Positions 53,088-62,278 are shown, numbered from the stretch's first letter. The stretch is 64,000 nt of DNA from Wenyingzhuangia gilva (GCF_030519655.1 NZ_JAUMIT010000001.1:558001-622000), one strand, 5' to 3'. Made by a program: numbers and translations. Notes: generated by a model not told the origin, from the sequence alone.

Positions 53088-53468
53088 TATCTGTTTCGTA
53101 AGATTATCTATTAAGGATAAGGACACATAACACCATGACCATAGTAAAATTAAAAAACTCAACTATTTGATATGATTTTTAATTTTAAACCACACTTATC
53201 TTAAGTAAACAATCTATAATAAGCTTTAGATATATACAAACAAAACAGGTGAATAAAAAAAAGAAGATTTTTTTTACGAATTTGATTAAACGTTTATCAT
53301 TTTTTAAAACATATCATCACAAACAAATTCGATATTTGTTAAAAAACTAATTATCAATTATCTAAGAATATTTTAACTGCTTTTTATTTTTTATCATAAC
53401 TATTTTTTTCAAATTTGAGAATGACAAATTAAAATCTTAACCTCTTAAACCTTATTAAATAACTCAAC
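53088..53468. other. Long AT-rich spacer upstream of alanine dehydrogenase
   Basis: About 380 bases without a coding frame. It contains an 8-base inverted repeat CGAATTTG / CAAATTCG (53277-53284 / 53324-53331) and AT-rich runs; no perfect TTG-N19-TAnnTTTG pair was found in the plus direction. Regulatory content for the ald gene is likely but not defined. Confidence 0.5.
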
Positions 53469-54557
53469 ATGAAAGTAGGTATACCTAAAGAAATTAAAAA
53501 CAATGAAAATCGTGTTGGTATGACACCTGGTGGTGTTTACGAACTCGTTAAAAATAATCATGAAGTTTTCATACAAACAACCGCTGGCGACAATAGTGGT
53601 TTTTCAGATGAAGCATATGTAAATGCTGGAGCTACAATTCTTAATACTATTGAAGAAGTATATCAAGTTGCAGAAATGATTGTAAAAGTTAAAGAGCCTA
53701 TTGAAAAAGAATATGATTTAATTAAAAAAGATCAAATAGTATTTACCTACTTCCATTTTGCATCTAGCGAAGCATTAACTAAAGCAATGATTAAGAGTAA
53801 AGCAATTTGTATTGCTTACGAAACTGTTGAAGACAAAGATGGTGGTTTACCTTTATTAACTCCAATGTCAGAAGTTGCAGGAAGAATGTCTATTCAACAA
53901 GGTGCTAAATACTTAGAAAAACCTGTAAAAGGTCGTGGTCTTTTATTAGGGGGAGTTCCAGGAGTATCTCCTGGAAAGGTATTAATTTTAGGAGCAGGAA
54001 TTGTTGGTATGCAAGCTGCTAAAATGGCTTCTGGTTTAGGAGCTCAAGTAACTATATTAGACATAGATATGAAACGTTTGCGTTACGCTAATGATGTATT
54101 ACCAAACAACTGTGTTACTGAGTTCTCTAATGAGTATAATATTAGAACAAACGTAAAAACTCACGATTTAATTATTGGTGGAGTTTTACTTAAAGGTAAA
54201 AAAGCTCCTAATTTAATCACTAGAGACATGCTTAAAACAATGAAACCTGGTGCTGTAATTGTGGATGTTGCGGTAGATCAAGGAGGATGTGTTGAAACAA
54301 CTAAACCAACTACACACGAGGATCCTATCTATATTATAGATGATGTTGTTCATTACTCTGTAGCCAATATGCCAGGAGCAGTTCCTTATACCTCAACTTT
54401 AGCTCTAACAAATGTAACAACAAGTTACGCTCTTAAAATAGCAAACATGGGTTGGGAAAAAGCTTTAGCCTCTGATGAAGGTCTTAAAAAAGGTTTAAAT
54501 ATTTCTAAAGGAGAAGTTATTTATAAAGAAATTATTGAAACTTTTGATTGGGTATAA
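53469..54557 (+). CDS. ald: Alanine dehydrogenase
   Basis: NAD-dependent, reversible deamination of L-alanine to pyruvate and ammonia. The family N-terminus MKVGIPKEIKNNENRVGMTPGG, the NAD loop GAGIVGMQAAKMASGLGA near 177 and DVAVDQGGCVETTKPT near 270 identify it against related NAD(P) transhydrogenases, which lack this spacing. At 362 residues it is slightly short of the usual 370. It stands alone with a long upstream spacer and its own terminator, so it is probably regulated by nitrogen or carbon supply. Confidence 0.95.
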   Translation: MKVGIPKEIKNNENRVGMTPGGVYELVKNNHEVFIQTTAGDNSGFSDEAYVNAGATILNTIEEVYQVAEMIVKVKEPIEKEYDLIKKDQIVFTYFHFASSEALTKAMIKSKAICIAYETVEDKDGGLPLLTPMSEVAGRMSIQQGAKYLEKPVKGRGLLLGGVPGVSPGKVLILGAGIVGMQAAKMASGLGAQVTILDIDMKRLRYANDVLPNNCVTEFSNEYNIRTNVKTHDLIIGGVLLKGKKAPNLITRDMLKTMKPGAVIVDVAVDQGGCVETTKPTTHEDPIYIIDDVVHYSVANMPGAVPYTSTLALTNVTTSYALKIANMGWEKALASDEGLKKGLNISKGEVIYKEIIETFDWV

Positions 54558-54575
54558 ATTAACAATCTTATTAAT

Positions 54576-54610
54576 AAAAAAGCGATTCTAAATTTAGAAT
54601 CGCTTTTTTT
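54576..54610. terminator. Bidirectional intrinsic terminator
   Basis: Near-perfect palindrome AAAGCGATTCTAAA / TTTAGAATCGCTTT with A- and T-runs, between ald and the convergent glucosaminidase gene. Confidence 0.86.
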
Positions 54611-55652
54611 AATCTTCTACTTTTAATTCTTGCCCTATAGACAAATCATTGCTTCTTAAATGATTCATTCTTTTTAACTCATCAACCGTTAAATTATATT
54701 TTTTAGCAATAGAATACAAAGTTTCTTTTTTCTCTACAACATGATAATCGCTGCGTTCTGCATCACTTCTTAGTTTCAACTCTTCTCCTTCATGAATAAT
54801 ATTATCATTTAGACCATTTAAAACTTTGATTTCATCAATTGGAATTCCGTATTTTTTAGAAATTGAATATAAAGTATCATCATCTTTTACGACATGAATT
54901 CCTTTTCTGTTAATTTTTTTTCGCCTTTTTGATTCTTCCTTGTAATCTTCTATCGTCGATTTAATTTCGTCCTCATTAACAGATACGTATTCTAAACTTT
55001 TCCCTTTTAAAACCATTTCATCATACTTGTACAATTCGTACTTTTCAATATAATTTATCAATTTATCTGGATATTTTGGATCGGTAGCATACCCTGCTTT
55101 TTTTAAACCTTTTGCCCATCGCTTGTAATCGTCTTTGTCTAAACCAAACAAACTTGCATATCTAAAACGAGTGGTTAAAAACAAAGAATGATCTTGATAA
55201 GAAGTTGCTGGATATTCATATTTTCTAAAACATTCTCCTTTTTCATCATCATCATGATATACTTTATCACCGTTCCAACCCGTGTGACATTTAATTCCAA
55301 AATGATTATTAGATTTTAAAGCCAAATTACTTCTTCCACTTCCCGATTCTAAAATTCCTTGAGCCAAAGTAATACTAGCCGGAATTTTGAATTTTCGCAT
55401 TTCTTCCATTGCAATTGGGGCATATTGCTCAATATAAGTTAGCGTATAATCGCTTAAATAATCTTTAGCATCTTTCTTGGTTTCTGCTACAACTTTTTCT
55501 ACTTCTTTTAAAGCCTCTTTGCTCGCCACCACTTTTACTTCATGATCGGTAGCCACATTTACAACTTTGGTTCTTTTTCTACTTGTTGTTTTTTTACTAG
55601 AACTACAAGAAACAATGATGAATACTGAAAGAAAAACTAAAAATTTATTCAT
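54609..55652 (-). CDS. LysM lipoprotein with glucosaminidase domain
   Basis: 347 residues: lipobox Cys16 (IIVSCSSSK), a basic linker, a mannosyl-glycoprotein endo-beta-N-acetylglucosaminidase-like domain (about 65-210; Glu102 in LAQGILESGSGRS is the likely catalytic acid, with HFGIKC after it), and two LysM peptidoglycan-binding modules (252-295 and 302-345). It would cleave or remodel peptidoglycan from the outer membrane. It overlaps the end of the upstream PLP-enzyme gene by 8 bases, so the pair is co-transcribed. Confidence 0.93.
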   Translation of the reverse strand: MNKFLVFLSVFIIVSCSSSKKTTSRKRTKVVNVATDHEVKVVASKEALKEVEKVVAETKKDAKDYLSDYTLTYIEQYAPIAMEEMRKFKIPASITLAQGILESGSGRSNLALKSNNHFGIKCHTGWNGDKVYHDDDEKGECFRKYEYPATSYQDHSLFLTTRFRYASLFGLDKDDYKRWAKGLKKAGYATDPKYPDKLINYIEKYELYKYDEMVLKGKSLEYVSVNEDEIKSTIEDYKEESKRRKKINRKGIHVVKDDDTLYSISKKYGIPIDEIKVLNGLNDNIIHEGEELKLRSDAERSDYHVVEKKETLYSIAKKYNLTVDELKRMNHLRSNDLSIGQELKVED

Positions 55653-56565
55653 TGATAATTGTTTTATTTTTTTGCTTTAAAAGAAGGTTCATTCCTGCTA
55701 TTCCTTGCAATCCACCGGTATGAATAGCCAAAATTTTACTTCCTTTTTTAAAGTGATTGTTTTTGATTAACTCTAAAATACCAAACAGCATTTTTCCTGT
55801 ATAAATAGGATCTAATAAAATGTTGGTTTGGTTTTTAAATTGATTGATAAAAGTAATGATTTCATCGGATACTTTCCCATAGCCTCCAAAATGAAAATCA
55901 GGAATTACTTCCCAATTTTGTTTATTTGGTTTCAAGCTGTTGATCTCATCTACCATCCAATTTCCTTTTAACGATGGAAACACTAAAATATGCTGTTCAG
56001 CAGTGCTACTATTAATAATTCCCGTAACCGTCCCTCCTGTTCCCATGGCACATGCAACATAACTGAATTCTTTGTCATTTTCCGATAAAATTTCTTCGCA
56101 ACCTTTAATTGCCAATACATTGGTTCCTCCTTCTGGAACGATATAACTATTAGGATATTTTATTAAAAGTGAGGTTAAAAAATCCGTTTCGTTTTTTTGT
56201 TGATACTCAGTACGAGACACAAATAGGAATTCCATTCCAAATTGATGTGCTTGTTTTAAAGTCGGATTTTGATTCAATGTTTTTTCTACCTCTATTCCTA
56301 ATTCCTCTCCACGAATCACTCCAACAGTTTTAAAACCATATTCTTTTCCAGCAGCAGCTGTGGCCAAAATATGATTGGAATAAGCTCCTCCAAAAGTTAA
56401 CAAACATTCTTTATTTTGTTTCTTGGCTTCTTGTAGATTGTATTTTAATTTCCTGAATTTATTTCCCGAAATAAAAGGATGTAACAAGTCTTCTCTCTTT
56501 ACGTACAACTCGACTTCTTTTTCTTGTAAAAGAGGAAGGTTGATTTGTATGTTTTTGGAAATCAT
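55645..56565 (-). CDS. 1-aminocyclopropane-1-carboxylate deaminase / D-cysteine desulfhydrase family PLP enzyme
   Basis: 306 residues from MISKNIQINLPLLQ; PLP-binding Lys36 in SGNKFRKLKYNL, the substrate loop TFGGAYSNH near 57-65, and GTGGTVTGI near 180 for the phosphate. These are shared by ACC deaminases and D-cysteine desulfhydrases, and sequence alone does not decide the substrate. The longer open frame upstream reads VIERSRDV through REP-like copy 7, so it is not used. It may supply D-amino-acid turnover. Confidence 0.92.
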   Translation of the reverse strand: MISKNIQINLPLLQEKEVELYVKREDLLHPFISGNKFRKLKYNLQEAKKQNKECLLTFGGAYSNHILATAAAGKEYGFKTVGVIRGEELGIEVEKTLNQNPTLKQAHQFGMEFLFVSRTEYQQKNETDFLTSLLIKYPNSYIVPEGGTNVLAIKGCEEILSENDKEFSYVACAMGTGGTVTGIINSSTAEQHILVFPSLKGNWMVDEINSLKPNKQNWEVIPDFHFGGYGKVSDEIITFINQFKNQTNILLDPIYTGKMLFGILELIKNNHFKKGSKILAIHTGGLQGIAGMNLLLKQKNKTIINE

Positions 56566-56578
56566 AAATATTTTGTTT

Positions 56579-56602
56579 ACATCTCGACTCCGCTCGATGA
56601 CC
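56579..56602 (+). repeat. GC-rich REP-like palindromic unit, copy 7
   Basis: Core CTCGACTCCGCTCGA with flanks CATC/GATG and trailing ACC, between the PLP-enzyme gene and the ABC-F gene. It is followed by a second, unrelated palindrome TCCCGAAGATTCGGGA (56617-56632). Confidence 0.85.
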
Positions 56603-56645
56603 AAGGTATTCAAGCATCCCGAAGATTCGGGAGAGAATACATTAA

Positions 56646-58565
56646 CTATCCTTCTCTAGACGAAATCTCATCATCTAACTCAAAAAGTTCTTCGGTTAAA
56701 TTATCCAATTCGTCTTTTTTAGCCTGATATTTTTCAAAGAAAGTTCCATCAGCAGCGTGTTTTTCATAATCTTCTGCCAACTGATCATCCATTTTTTTAA
56801 TGTCTTTTTCTAAATCAGAAATGGTTCTTTCTATTTTACTAAACTTATTTTTTAACTTTTTAAGTTCTTTCTCTTCTTCTCTACTTAATTTTCCGCTTTT
56901 AGGTTCGTTAGATTTTTCTGAGGCTACCACCGTTTTCATCTCCGCTTCTCGCATGTCTTCTAACTTATGCTCTGCCAAGAAATAGTCTAAATCTCCTAAA
57001 TACTCTTTAATTTCTTTGTCCTTAAAGTAGAATACTTTTTCCGTTAAACCTTGTAAAAAATCTCTATCGTGAGACACTAAAATCAAGGTTCCTTCAAAAT
57101 TTTCTAAAGCTTGTTTTAGCACATTTTTAGAAGCAATATCTAAGTGGTTGGTAGGCTCATCCATCACCAACACATTAAACGGATCTAGTAACATTTTACA
57201 CAATGCCAATCTATTACGTTCCCCTCCAGATAATACTTTTACCTTTTTCTCTACATCATCTCCACTAAATAAAAAAGAACCTAGCATATTTCTTACTTTT
57301 GCTCTATTACTATCATTCGCTGCATTTTCCATGGTTTCTAACAAAGTCATTTCCCCATTTAAATGTTCTGCTTGGTTTTGAGCAAAATATCCTATTTCTA
57401 CGTTGTGTCCTAACTTTAAGCTTCCTTGGTATTCGGTTTCTCCAACCATCATTTTGGCTAAAGTTGATTTGCCTTGTCCGTTTTGACCCACAAAGGCAAT
57501 TTTAGAACCACGTTCTATCATCATGTTTACATTGGCCAACACATGTTTGTCTCCGTAACTTTTAGATACCTTTTCTGCTTCTACCACAATTTTTCCTGGT
57601 TCTTTTGATATTGGAAAACGAACATTCATCACCGCATTATCCTCTCCATCTACCTCAATACGCTGGACTTTATCTAATTGTTTGATTAACGATTGTGCTA
57701 AAGAAGCTTTGGTTGCTTTGTATCGGAATCTTTCTATCAATTCCTCTTTGGCTTTGATTTCTTTTTCTTGATTTTTCTGAGCTTGAATTTGCTTTTCACG
57801 AATCTCATCACGCAACAACATAAACTGAGAGTACGATTTTTTATAATCGTAAATCTGACCTAAAGAAATTTCGATAGTTCTGTTGGTTACATTGTCTAAA
57901 AACATTTTATCGTGAGACACCAAAACTACTGCTCCTGCATAATTTCTCAAAAAATTTTCTAACCAAATAATAGATTCAATATCTAAGTGGTTGGTAGGCT
58001 CATCTAATAACAAAATATCATTTTGTTGCAAAAGCAATTTTGCCAATTCAATACGCATTCTCCATCCTCCGGAAAAAGTATCGGTTAGTTTATTAAAATC
58101 TGCTCGTTGAAACCCTAATCCTTGAAGTATTTTTTCTGTTTCTCCTTGGTAATTGTATCCTCCTAAAAGTTCGTAACGAGTAGTATTTTCTTCTAAACTG
58201 TGCATTAAGTTTACATAGTAATCACTTTCGTAATCTGTTCTTTCTGCTAATTCATTGTTGATTTTTTCTAACTCAACTTCTATTTTTTTAATTTCTTCAA
58301 AAGCTTGATAAGCTTCTTCTAAAATGGTTCTACCCGGGATAAAATCTATATCCTGACGTAAAAAACCAATTTGGATGTCTTTATCAAAAGCCATGGTTCC
58401 GCCATCGCTTGGTAAATCTTTAGAAAGCACTTTTAACAAGGTAGATTTTCCTGCTCCGTTTTTCCCTACCAATCCTACTCTATCTCCTTTTTCTAACTTA
58501 AAAGTAATCCCCGAAAAAAGATCTGTACCATTAAATGTAACTGTTAAATTATGTACGTTAACCAT
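56646..58565 (-). CDS. ABC-F family ATPase
   Basis: 639 residues, two ATP-binding cassettes without membrane domains: Walker A GKNGAGKST near 36 and GQNGQGKST near 362, signatures FSGGWRMRIELAKLL and LSGGERNRLALCKML, and Walker B LLLDEPTNHLD / LVMDEPTNHLD. A P-site linker (charged helix, about 240-290) and a C-terminal coiled coil (about 570-639) are visible, as in Uup/YbiT-like translation factors. It acts on the ribosome; antibiotic resistance is possible but not implied. A 5' leader of about 85 bases starts from a TACTTTTG element. Confidence 0.94.
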   Translation of the reverse strand: MVNVHNLTVTFNGTDLFSGITFKLEKGDRVGLVGKNGAGKSTLLKVLSKDLPSDGGTMAFDKDIQIGFLRQDIDFIPGRTILEEAYQAFEEIKKIEVELEKINNELAERTDYESDYYVNLMHSLEENTTRYELLGGYNYQGETEKILQGLGFQRADFNKLTDTFSGGWRMRIELAKLLLQQNDILLLDEPTNHLDIESIIWLENFLRNYAGAVVLVSHDKMFLDNVTNRTIEISLGQIYDYKKSYSQFMLLRDEIREKQIQAQKNQEKEIKAKEELIERFRYKATKASLAQSLIKQLDKVQRIEVDGEDNAVMNVRFPISKEPGKIVVEAEKVSKSYGDKHVLANVNMMIERGSKIAFVGQNGQGKSTLAKMMVGETEYQGSLKLGHNVEIGYFAQNQAEHLNGEMTLLETMENAANDSNRAKVRNMLGSFLFSGDDVEKKVKVLSGGERNRLALCKMLLDPFNVLVMDEPTNHLDIASKNVLKQALENFEGTLILVSHDRDFLQGLTEKVFYFKDKEIKEYLGDLDYFLAEHKLEDMREAEMKTVVASEKSNEPKSGKLSREEEKELKKLKNKFSKIERTISDLEKDIKKMDDQLAEDYEKHAADGTFFEKYQAKKDELDNLTEELFELDDEISSREG

Positions 58566-58657
58566 ATGTAACTTTTGTTGCTTTTATCAAAAAAATAGGA
58601 ACTATATTTGATGAATATTAAGAACCTTTAAATTGCTATTACGTCTTTTAGACGATG

Positions 58658-58665
58658 CAAAAGTA
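58658..58665 (-). promoter_or_regulatory. Promoter -7 element of the ABC-F gene
   Basis: TACTTTTG on the minus strand. It predicts a leader of about 85 bases that contains the small hairpin CGTCTAAAAGACG. The -33 is not well placed (24 bases). Confidence 0.4.
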
Positions 58666-58682
58666 CCATAAATATACAGACC

Positions 58683-59072
58683 ATGTTTACAAAAGAAAGC
58701 AAACTCTACAGCATCTTTAAATCTAAATGCCCACAATGTCATGAAGGAGATTTTTTTGAGAACAAACTTTCTTTTAAAATCTTAAAAACTACCGAAACCA
58801 AAAGTCATTGTCCTAAATGTAATTTAAAATACATGAGGGAACCTTCCTTTTTTTATGGAGCGATGTATGTGGGTTATGGACTGAGTGTTGCCATGGCCAT
58901 TGCCTTATACTTTATAAGCGTTGTCTTTTTTGGATTGAGCATGAGACAAAGCTTATTTGTGATTGCGGGAGGTCTTTTTATATTGGCTCCGTGGAGTTTA
59001 AGAATTTCTAGAGTAATTTGGATTCACCTATTTGTAAAATACCAAAAAGACCCAGAAAAAAGAGTAAAATAA
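58683..59072 (+). CDS. DUF983 family zinc-ribbon membrane protein
   Basis: 129 residues: a zinc-ribbon-like start with CPQC (17-20) and CPKC (43-46), then MREPSFFYGAMYVGYGLSVAMAIALYFISVVFFG and a second hydrophobic segment, the DUF983 layout. It is probably anchored in the inner membrane. Some members are linked to cytochrome oxidase assembly in other phyla; here the neighbours give no hint. It converges with the SPOR-like gene with only 3 bases between the stops. Confidence 0.92.
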   Translation: MFTKESKLYSIFKSKCPQCHEGDFFENKLSFKILKTTETKSHCPKCNLKYMREPSFFYGAMYVGYGLSVAMAIALYFISVVFFGLSMRQSLFVIAGGLFILAPWSLRISRVIWIHLFVKYQKDPEKRVK

Positions 59073-59075
59073 AAA

Positions 59076-59468
59076 TTACTCTTTTACAATTTTTCCATCT
59101 TTCATTTTTACAACAAAAGCATCTTTAATACTTAAATCTTTCATAATTTTAAGGAATTCTTGAGCTTCTTCTATTGTTTTAAAATCCCCTAAAACATAAT
59201 TGCTAAGACCATTGTTTTTTATATTCTTAATGCTCGATTCAAACTCTATGTCAAACTTTTTGTAAGCTCCAATTTGCACTCCATAAGAAATTACATTTAC
59301 CGGCTTTGCTATTTCTTGTTTCACTTCTTCCTTTTTCAATGGAGTGGCTACTTCTTGTTTTACAGGTGCTTCTTCTTTTTTGCCAGAACACGCAACTGAA
59401 ACAAAAATTAGCAATGCGCAAATTAATTTTCCAATGATCAATGATTTTGTTTTCTTTTCTAAGTTCAT
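59076..59468 (-). CDS. Small lipoprotein with SPOR-like domain
   Basis: 130 residues with a lipobox-like Cys27 (FVSVACSGKK), a Lys/Glu-rich linker (31-55), and a C-terminal domain YGVQIGAYKKFDIEFESSIKNI that resembles a SPOR fold. SPOR domains bind glycan strands stripped of stem peptides at the division site. A weaker match is possible, so this is stated as SPOR-like. It has its own start and no clear operon partner. Confidence 0.75.
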   Translation of the reverse strand: MNLEKKTKSLIIGKLICALLIFVSVACSGKKEEAPVKQEVATPLKKEEVKQEIAKPVNVISYGVQIGAYKKFDIEFESSIKNIKNNGLSNYVLGDFKTIEEAQEFLKIMKDLSIKDAFVVKMKDGKIVKE

Positions 59469-59497
59469 AATATTAAATTTTAATGATTCTTTTTCTT

Positions 59498-60547
59498 TTA
59501 GCTATTGGGTAAAAATCTTTGAATATCAATTTCTTTAGACAAAGGTTTATTATGTTCTATATGTTGGTACAATTGTTTTGCCACAGTTGGTGCAATCATT
59601 ACTCCACGAGTTCCCAACCCGTTAAAAACAATTAAGTTTTTATATTCTGGATGTTTCCCTACCAGAGGTCTTCTATCTTTCACCGTTGGTCTTATTCCTC
59701 CAAACTGATTGACAATCTCATAAGGAACATCAATCATGGTTTCTAATTTATCTAACAATTCTTTTCTTCCTTTTTCTGTAGGATCTAAAGTTTTGTCTGT
59801 CCAATTAAAAGTGGCTCCAATCCAATAAATATCATTACCAACAGGCAACACAAACAAACTTGATTTTATTTGTTCTGTTATCTTTAAATCTGGAGCTTTA
59901 ATAAAGAGCATTTCTCCTTTGGTTCCTGTTAAAGGTAAGTAATTAAAAAATGGATTCTCTTTTAAACCATATCCTTCGGCAAAAATAATTTTAGTAGCCG
60001 TTATATTTTTATAAGTAATGCTATCTTCCTGAATGTCCAATTCGCCATGCATAAAAGGAATATCCAAAAACTGCTCTTTTTCTTTTAAATATTTGATATA
60101 ATCATCTAACACATTCGTCACCAACACCCTTCCGGTTCCATTTACTTTTCCAAAACCTTCATAATGTGTAATTCCGTTCTTTTCTACCTTGATGATTTTA
60201 GGATCCATGTATTTTTCTAACAATGGATTGTCACAAGCCATAAACCAATTGTTTTGATCTTCTACAGATTTAAAAACTTTTAGCGTATCAAAAAAAGTAA
60301 GATACTGTCCTCCCAATCTTTTACTGATGTCTTTGTAAAAAGGAAATAAATTGTCCAATTGTTCATCCGCATTCCAAACAGGAGTAAAACGTTTTAAAAT
60401 AACAGGGTTAAAAACGCCTGCCGCCACTCTGGAAGACACTTGCGATGCATTGTCTAACACCACAAAAGAGTGTCCATGATCTTCTAACTCTTTGGAAATA
60501 GCCATCCCAGCCAATCCAAAACCTACAATAATATATTCTACTTGCAT
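59498..60547 (-). CDS. FAD-dependent amino-acid-oxidase-like oxidoreductase
   Basis: 349 residues of the DadA/glycine oxidase family. The FAD loop VGFGLAGMAISKEL starts at residue 8, and the C-terminal GLGTRGVMIAPTVAKQL is the second FAD contact. The substrate is not readable; members oxidise D-amino acids, glycine or related amines. It lies 29 bases upstream of the SPOR-like gene on the same strand, and the LacI regulator gene diverges from it with about 117 bases between. Confidence 0.88.
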   Translation of the reverse strand: MQVEYIIVGFGLAGMAISKELEDHGHSFVVLDNASQVSSRVAAGVFNPVILKRFTPVWNADEQLDNLFPFYKDISKRLGGQYLTFFDTLKVFKSVEDQNNWFMACDNPLLEKYMDPKIIKVEKNGITHYEGFGKVNGTGRVLVTNVLDDYIKYLKEKEQFLDIPFMHGELDIQEDSITYKNITATKIIFAEGYGLKENPFFNYLPLTGTKGEMLFIKAPDLKITEQIKSSLFVLPVGNDIYWIGATFNWTDKTLDPTEKGRKELLDKLETMIDVPYEIVNQFGGIRPTVKDRRPLVGKHPEYKNLIVFNGLGTRGVMIAPTVAKQLYQHIEHNKPLSKEIDIQRFLPNS

Positions 60548-60608
60548 AAAGCTAATTTACAATTTTAAGAAATCGTTGTATATTAATTTACAACTTATTA
60601 ATTATGAG

Positions 60609-60616
60609 TATATTTG
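60609..60616 (+). promoter_or_regulatory. Promoter -7 element of the LacI-type regulator
   Basis: TATATTTG, a full -7 match; the predicted transcript start (about 60621) leaves a 44-base leader before the ATG at 60665 and excludes the ATG at 60614. Confidence 0.5.
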
Positions 60617-60664
60617 ACATTGGAACGGAATAGATTGATTATTTTTTTTCACCAAACGTACTCT

Positions 60665-61714
60665 ATGAAAAAAAAGTTAACCATTAAAGACATTGCAAAG
60701 GAACTAAATGTTTCTATTTCAACGGTTTCTAAAGCTCTTAATGATAGCCACGAAATTGCTGAAGCTACCAAAAAACGTATTCAGGCCTATGCTAAAGAGT
60801 TTAAATACAAGCCTAATTTTAATGCGCTTAGTTTAAAAAACAAAAAAACCAAGACCATAGCCGTATTGATTCCTAATATGCTAAAATATATTTACGCACA
60901 AGTTTTTAATGGAATTGAACAAGTTGCCAATGAGGCTGGCTATAAAATTATTACTTGTGTATCTAACGAAAAAACAAGCAAAGAAATTGAAATTCTAGAA
61001 ATGTTATCTAATGGTAGTATTGATGGTTTTATTATTTCTCCTGCTTTAGAAAGTAGCATTAATAAGGATTATATACACTTTCAGAACGTCATTGATGAAG
61101 GTTTTCCTATTGTGATGTTTGATAGGGTTCCTAAAGAATTAGAGTGTGACAAAGTGATGATTAAAGACCATAAAGCAACTTTTAACGCTGTGGAACACCT
61201 AAAAAATACCGGTTGTAAAAACATTGCATTTATATCAACCCATAGAAAACTTGGGAGTACTAAAAAAAGAAAAAAAGGATATTTACAAGCTTTAGAGGAA
61301 TATAATTTTCCTGTAAACGAAGAACTTATTATTGACTTATCTGATTATAACTACAAAGAATACGAAAAATTACTAACGCCTATTTTAGAAAAAAATAAAA
61401 TAGACGGAGTCATTACTACCAACGAAGCTACAGCCATTGCTGCTCAAAAAGTAGCCTTGAAATTAGGATATAATATTCCTGGAAACTTTTCTGTCATCGC
61501 TTTTTCAAATGGAATTTTAGCAAGACACGCCAGTCCACAAATGACCACTATTAGTCAACATGGCGAAAAAATGGGTGCTAAAGCTGCTAAATTATTGATT
61601 GAAAGAATTGAGACAGAAGTTGACAATCTTCCTTACGTTACCAAAATTATTAAAACAGATTTGGTCATGAGAAGCTCTACCAAAAACTTTTTAAAGCTAA
61701 ATTACAATTCTTAA
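60665..61714 (+). CDS. LacI family transcriptional regulator
   Basis: 349 residues. LacI helix-turn-helix at 5-25 (LTIKDIAKELNVSISTVSKALND), hinge helix near 50, and a periplasmic-binding-protein-like sensor domain (KTIAVLIPNMLKYIYAQVFNGIEQVANEAGY and so on). I use the ATG at MKKKLTIKD; an ATG 17 codons earlier adds an unlikely hydrophobic tail before the DNA-binding domain. Its targets are usually sugar or nucleoside genes; none is adjacent, so the regulon lies elsewhere. Confidence 0.93.
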   Translation: MKKKLTIKDIAKELNVSISTVSKALNDSHEIAEATKKRIQAYAKEFKYKPNFNALSLKNKKTKTIAVLIPNMLKYIYAQVFNGIEQVANEAGYKIITCVSNEKTSKEIEILEMLSNGSIDGFIISPALESSINKDYIHFQNVIDEGFPIVMFDRVPKELECDKVMIKDHKATFNAVEHLKNTGCKNIAFISTHRKLGSTKKRKKGYLQALEEYNFPVNEELIIDLSDYNYKEYEKLLTPILEKNKIDGVITTNEATAIAAQKVALKLGYNIPGNFSVIAFSNGILARHASPQMTTISQHGEKMGAKAAKLLIERIETEVDNLPYVTKIIKTDLVMRSSTKNFLKLNYNS

Positions 61715-61828
61715 GAAGCTATTTTGAAACCACAATAGTTATTCATTATTACCATATAGGTTTTATCTAAGCTATAAAATTGTTAATTCATATTGTGAAA
61801 TGTACCTTTACACAAACATTTAAAACAG

Positions 61829-62224
61829 ATGAGATTTCACACAAGAAAATGGGTAAAACCCGAAGACCTAAACGCTAACGGAACTTTATTTGGCGGGAAA
61901 TTATTAGCATGGATAGATGAAGAAGCTGCCTTATATTCTATCATACAACTTGAAAACAGTAGAGTCGTTACTAAATACATGTCTGAAATTAACTTCTTAA
62001 GCTCTGCAAGACAAGGGGATATTGTTGAAATTGGAATGGAGGTAGAAAAATTTGGAAAATCATCTTTAACCTTAAATTGTGAAGTCAGAAACAAAATGAC
62101 TCGTGAAACCATTATCAAAGTAGATAATATTATTATGGTTAATTTAGGTGATGATGGAAAACCAAAACCACATGGTAAAACAGAAGTAGAATTTGTTAGA
62201 GACAGATTAAACAACGATAAATAA
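61829..62224 (+). CDS. Acyl-CoA thioesterase (hotdog fold)
   Basis: 131 residues of the YciA/hotdog group: NANGTLFGGKLLAWIDEEAALYS near 15-40 holds the catalytic Asp-containing helix, followed by MSEINFLSSARQGDIVEIG. The usual length is 130-150. It hydrolyses acyl-CoA esters, probably of medium chain length. It ends in its own terminator. A TTG-N20-TACCTTTA promoter-like pair lies just before it. Confidence 0.93.
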   Translation: MRFHTRKWVKPEDLNANGTLFGGKLLAWIDEEAALYSIIQLENSRVVTKYMSEINFLSSARQGDIVEIGMEVEKFGKSSLTLNCEVRNKMTRETIIKVDNIIMVNLGDDGKPKPHGKTEVEFVRDRLNNDK

Positions 62225-62229
62225 TTTCA

Positions 62230-62263
62230 TAAAAAAAGCGACTCGAATGAGTCGCTTTTTTTA
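62230..62263. terminator. Bidirectional intrinsic terminator
   Basis: Stem AAAAAGCGACTC / GAGTCGCTTTTT with a 4-base loop, between the thioesterase and the convergent YqeY gene. Confidence 0.86.
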
Positions 62264-62278
62264 ATATTCGTAATATTA

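Noticed and set aside
12353-56602. CTCGACT(A/C)CGCTCGA copies as CRISPR repeats or insertion-sequence ends
   Set aside because: Copies are scattered singly or as inverted doublets, without regular spacing, target duplications or a transposase ORF between them.
61837-62214. 125-codon antisense frame opposite the thioesterase
   Set aside because: Fully opposite a gene with clear hotdog motifs; no start signal or homology features.
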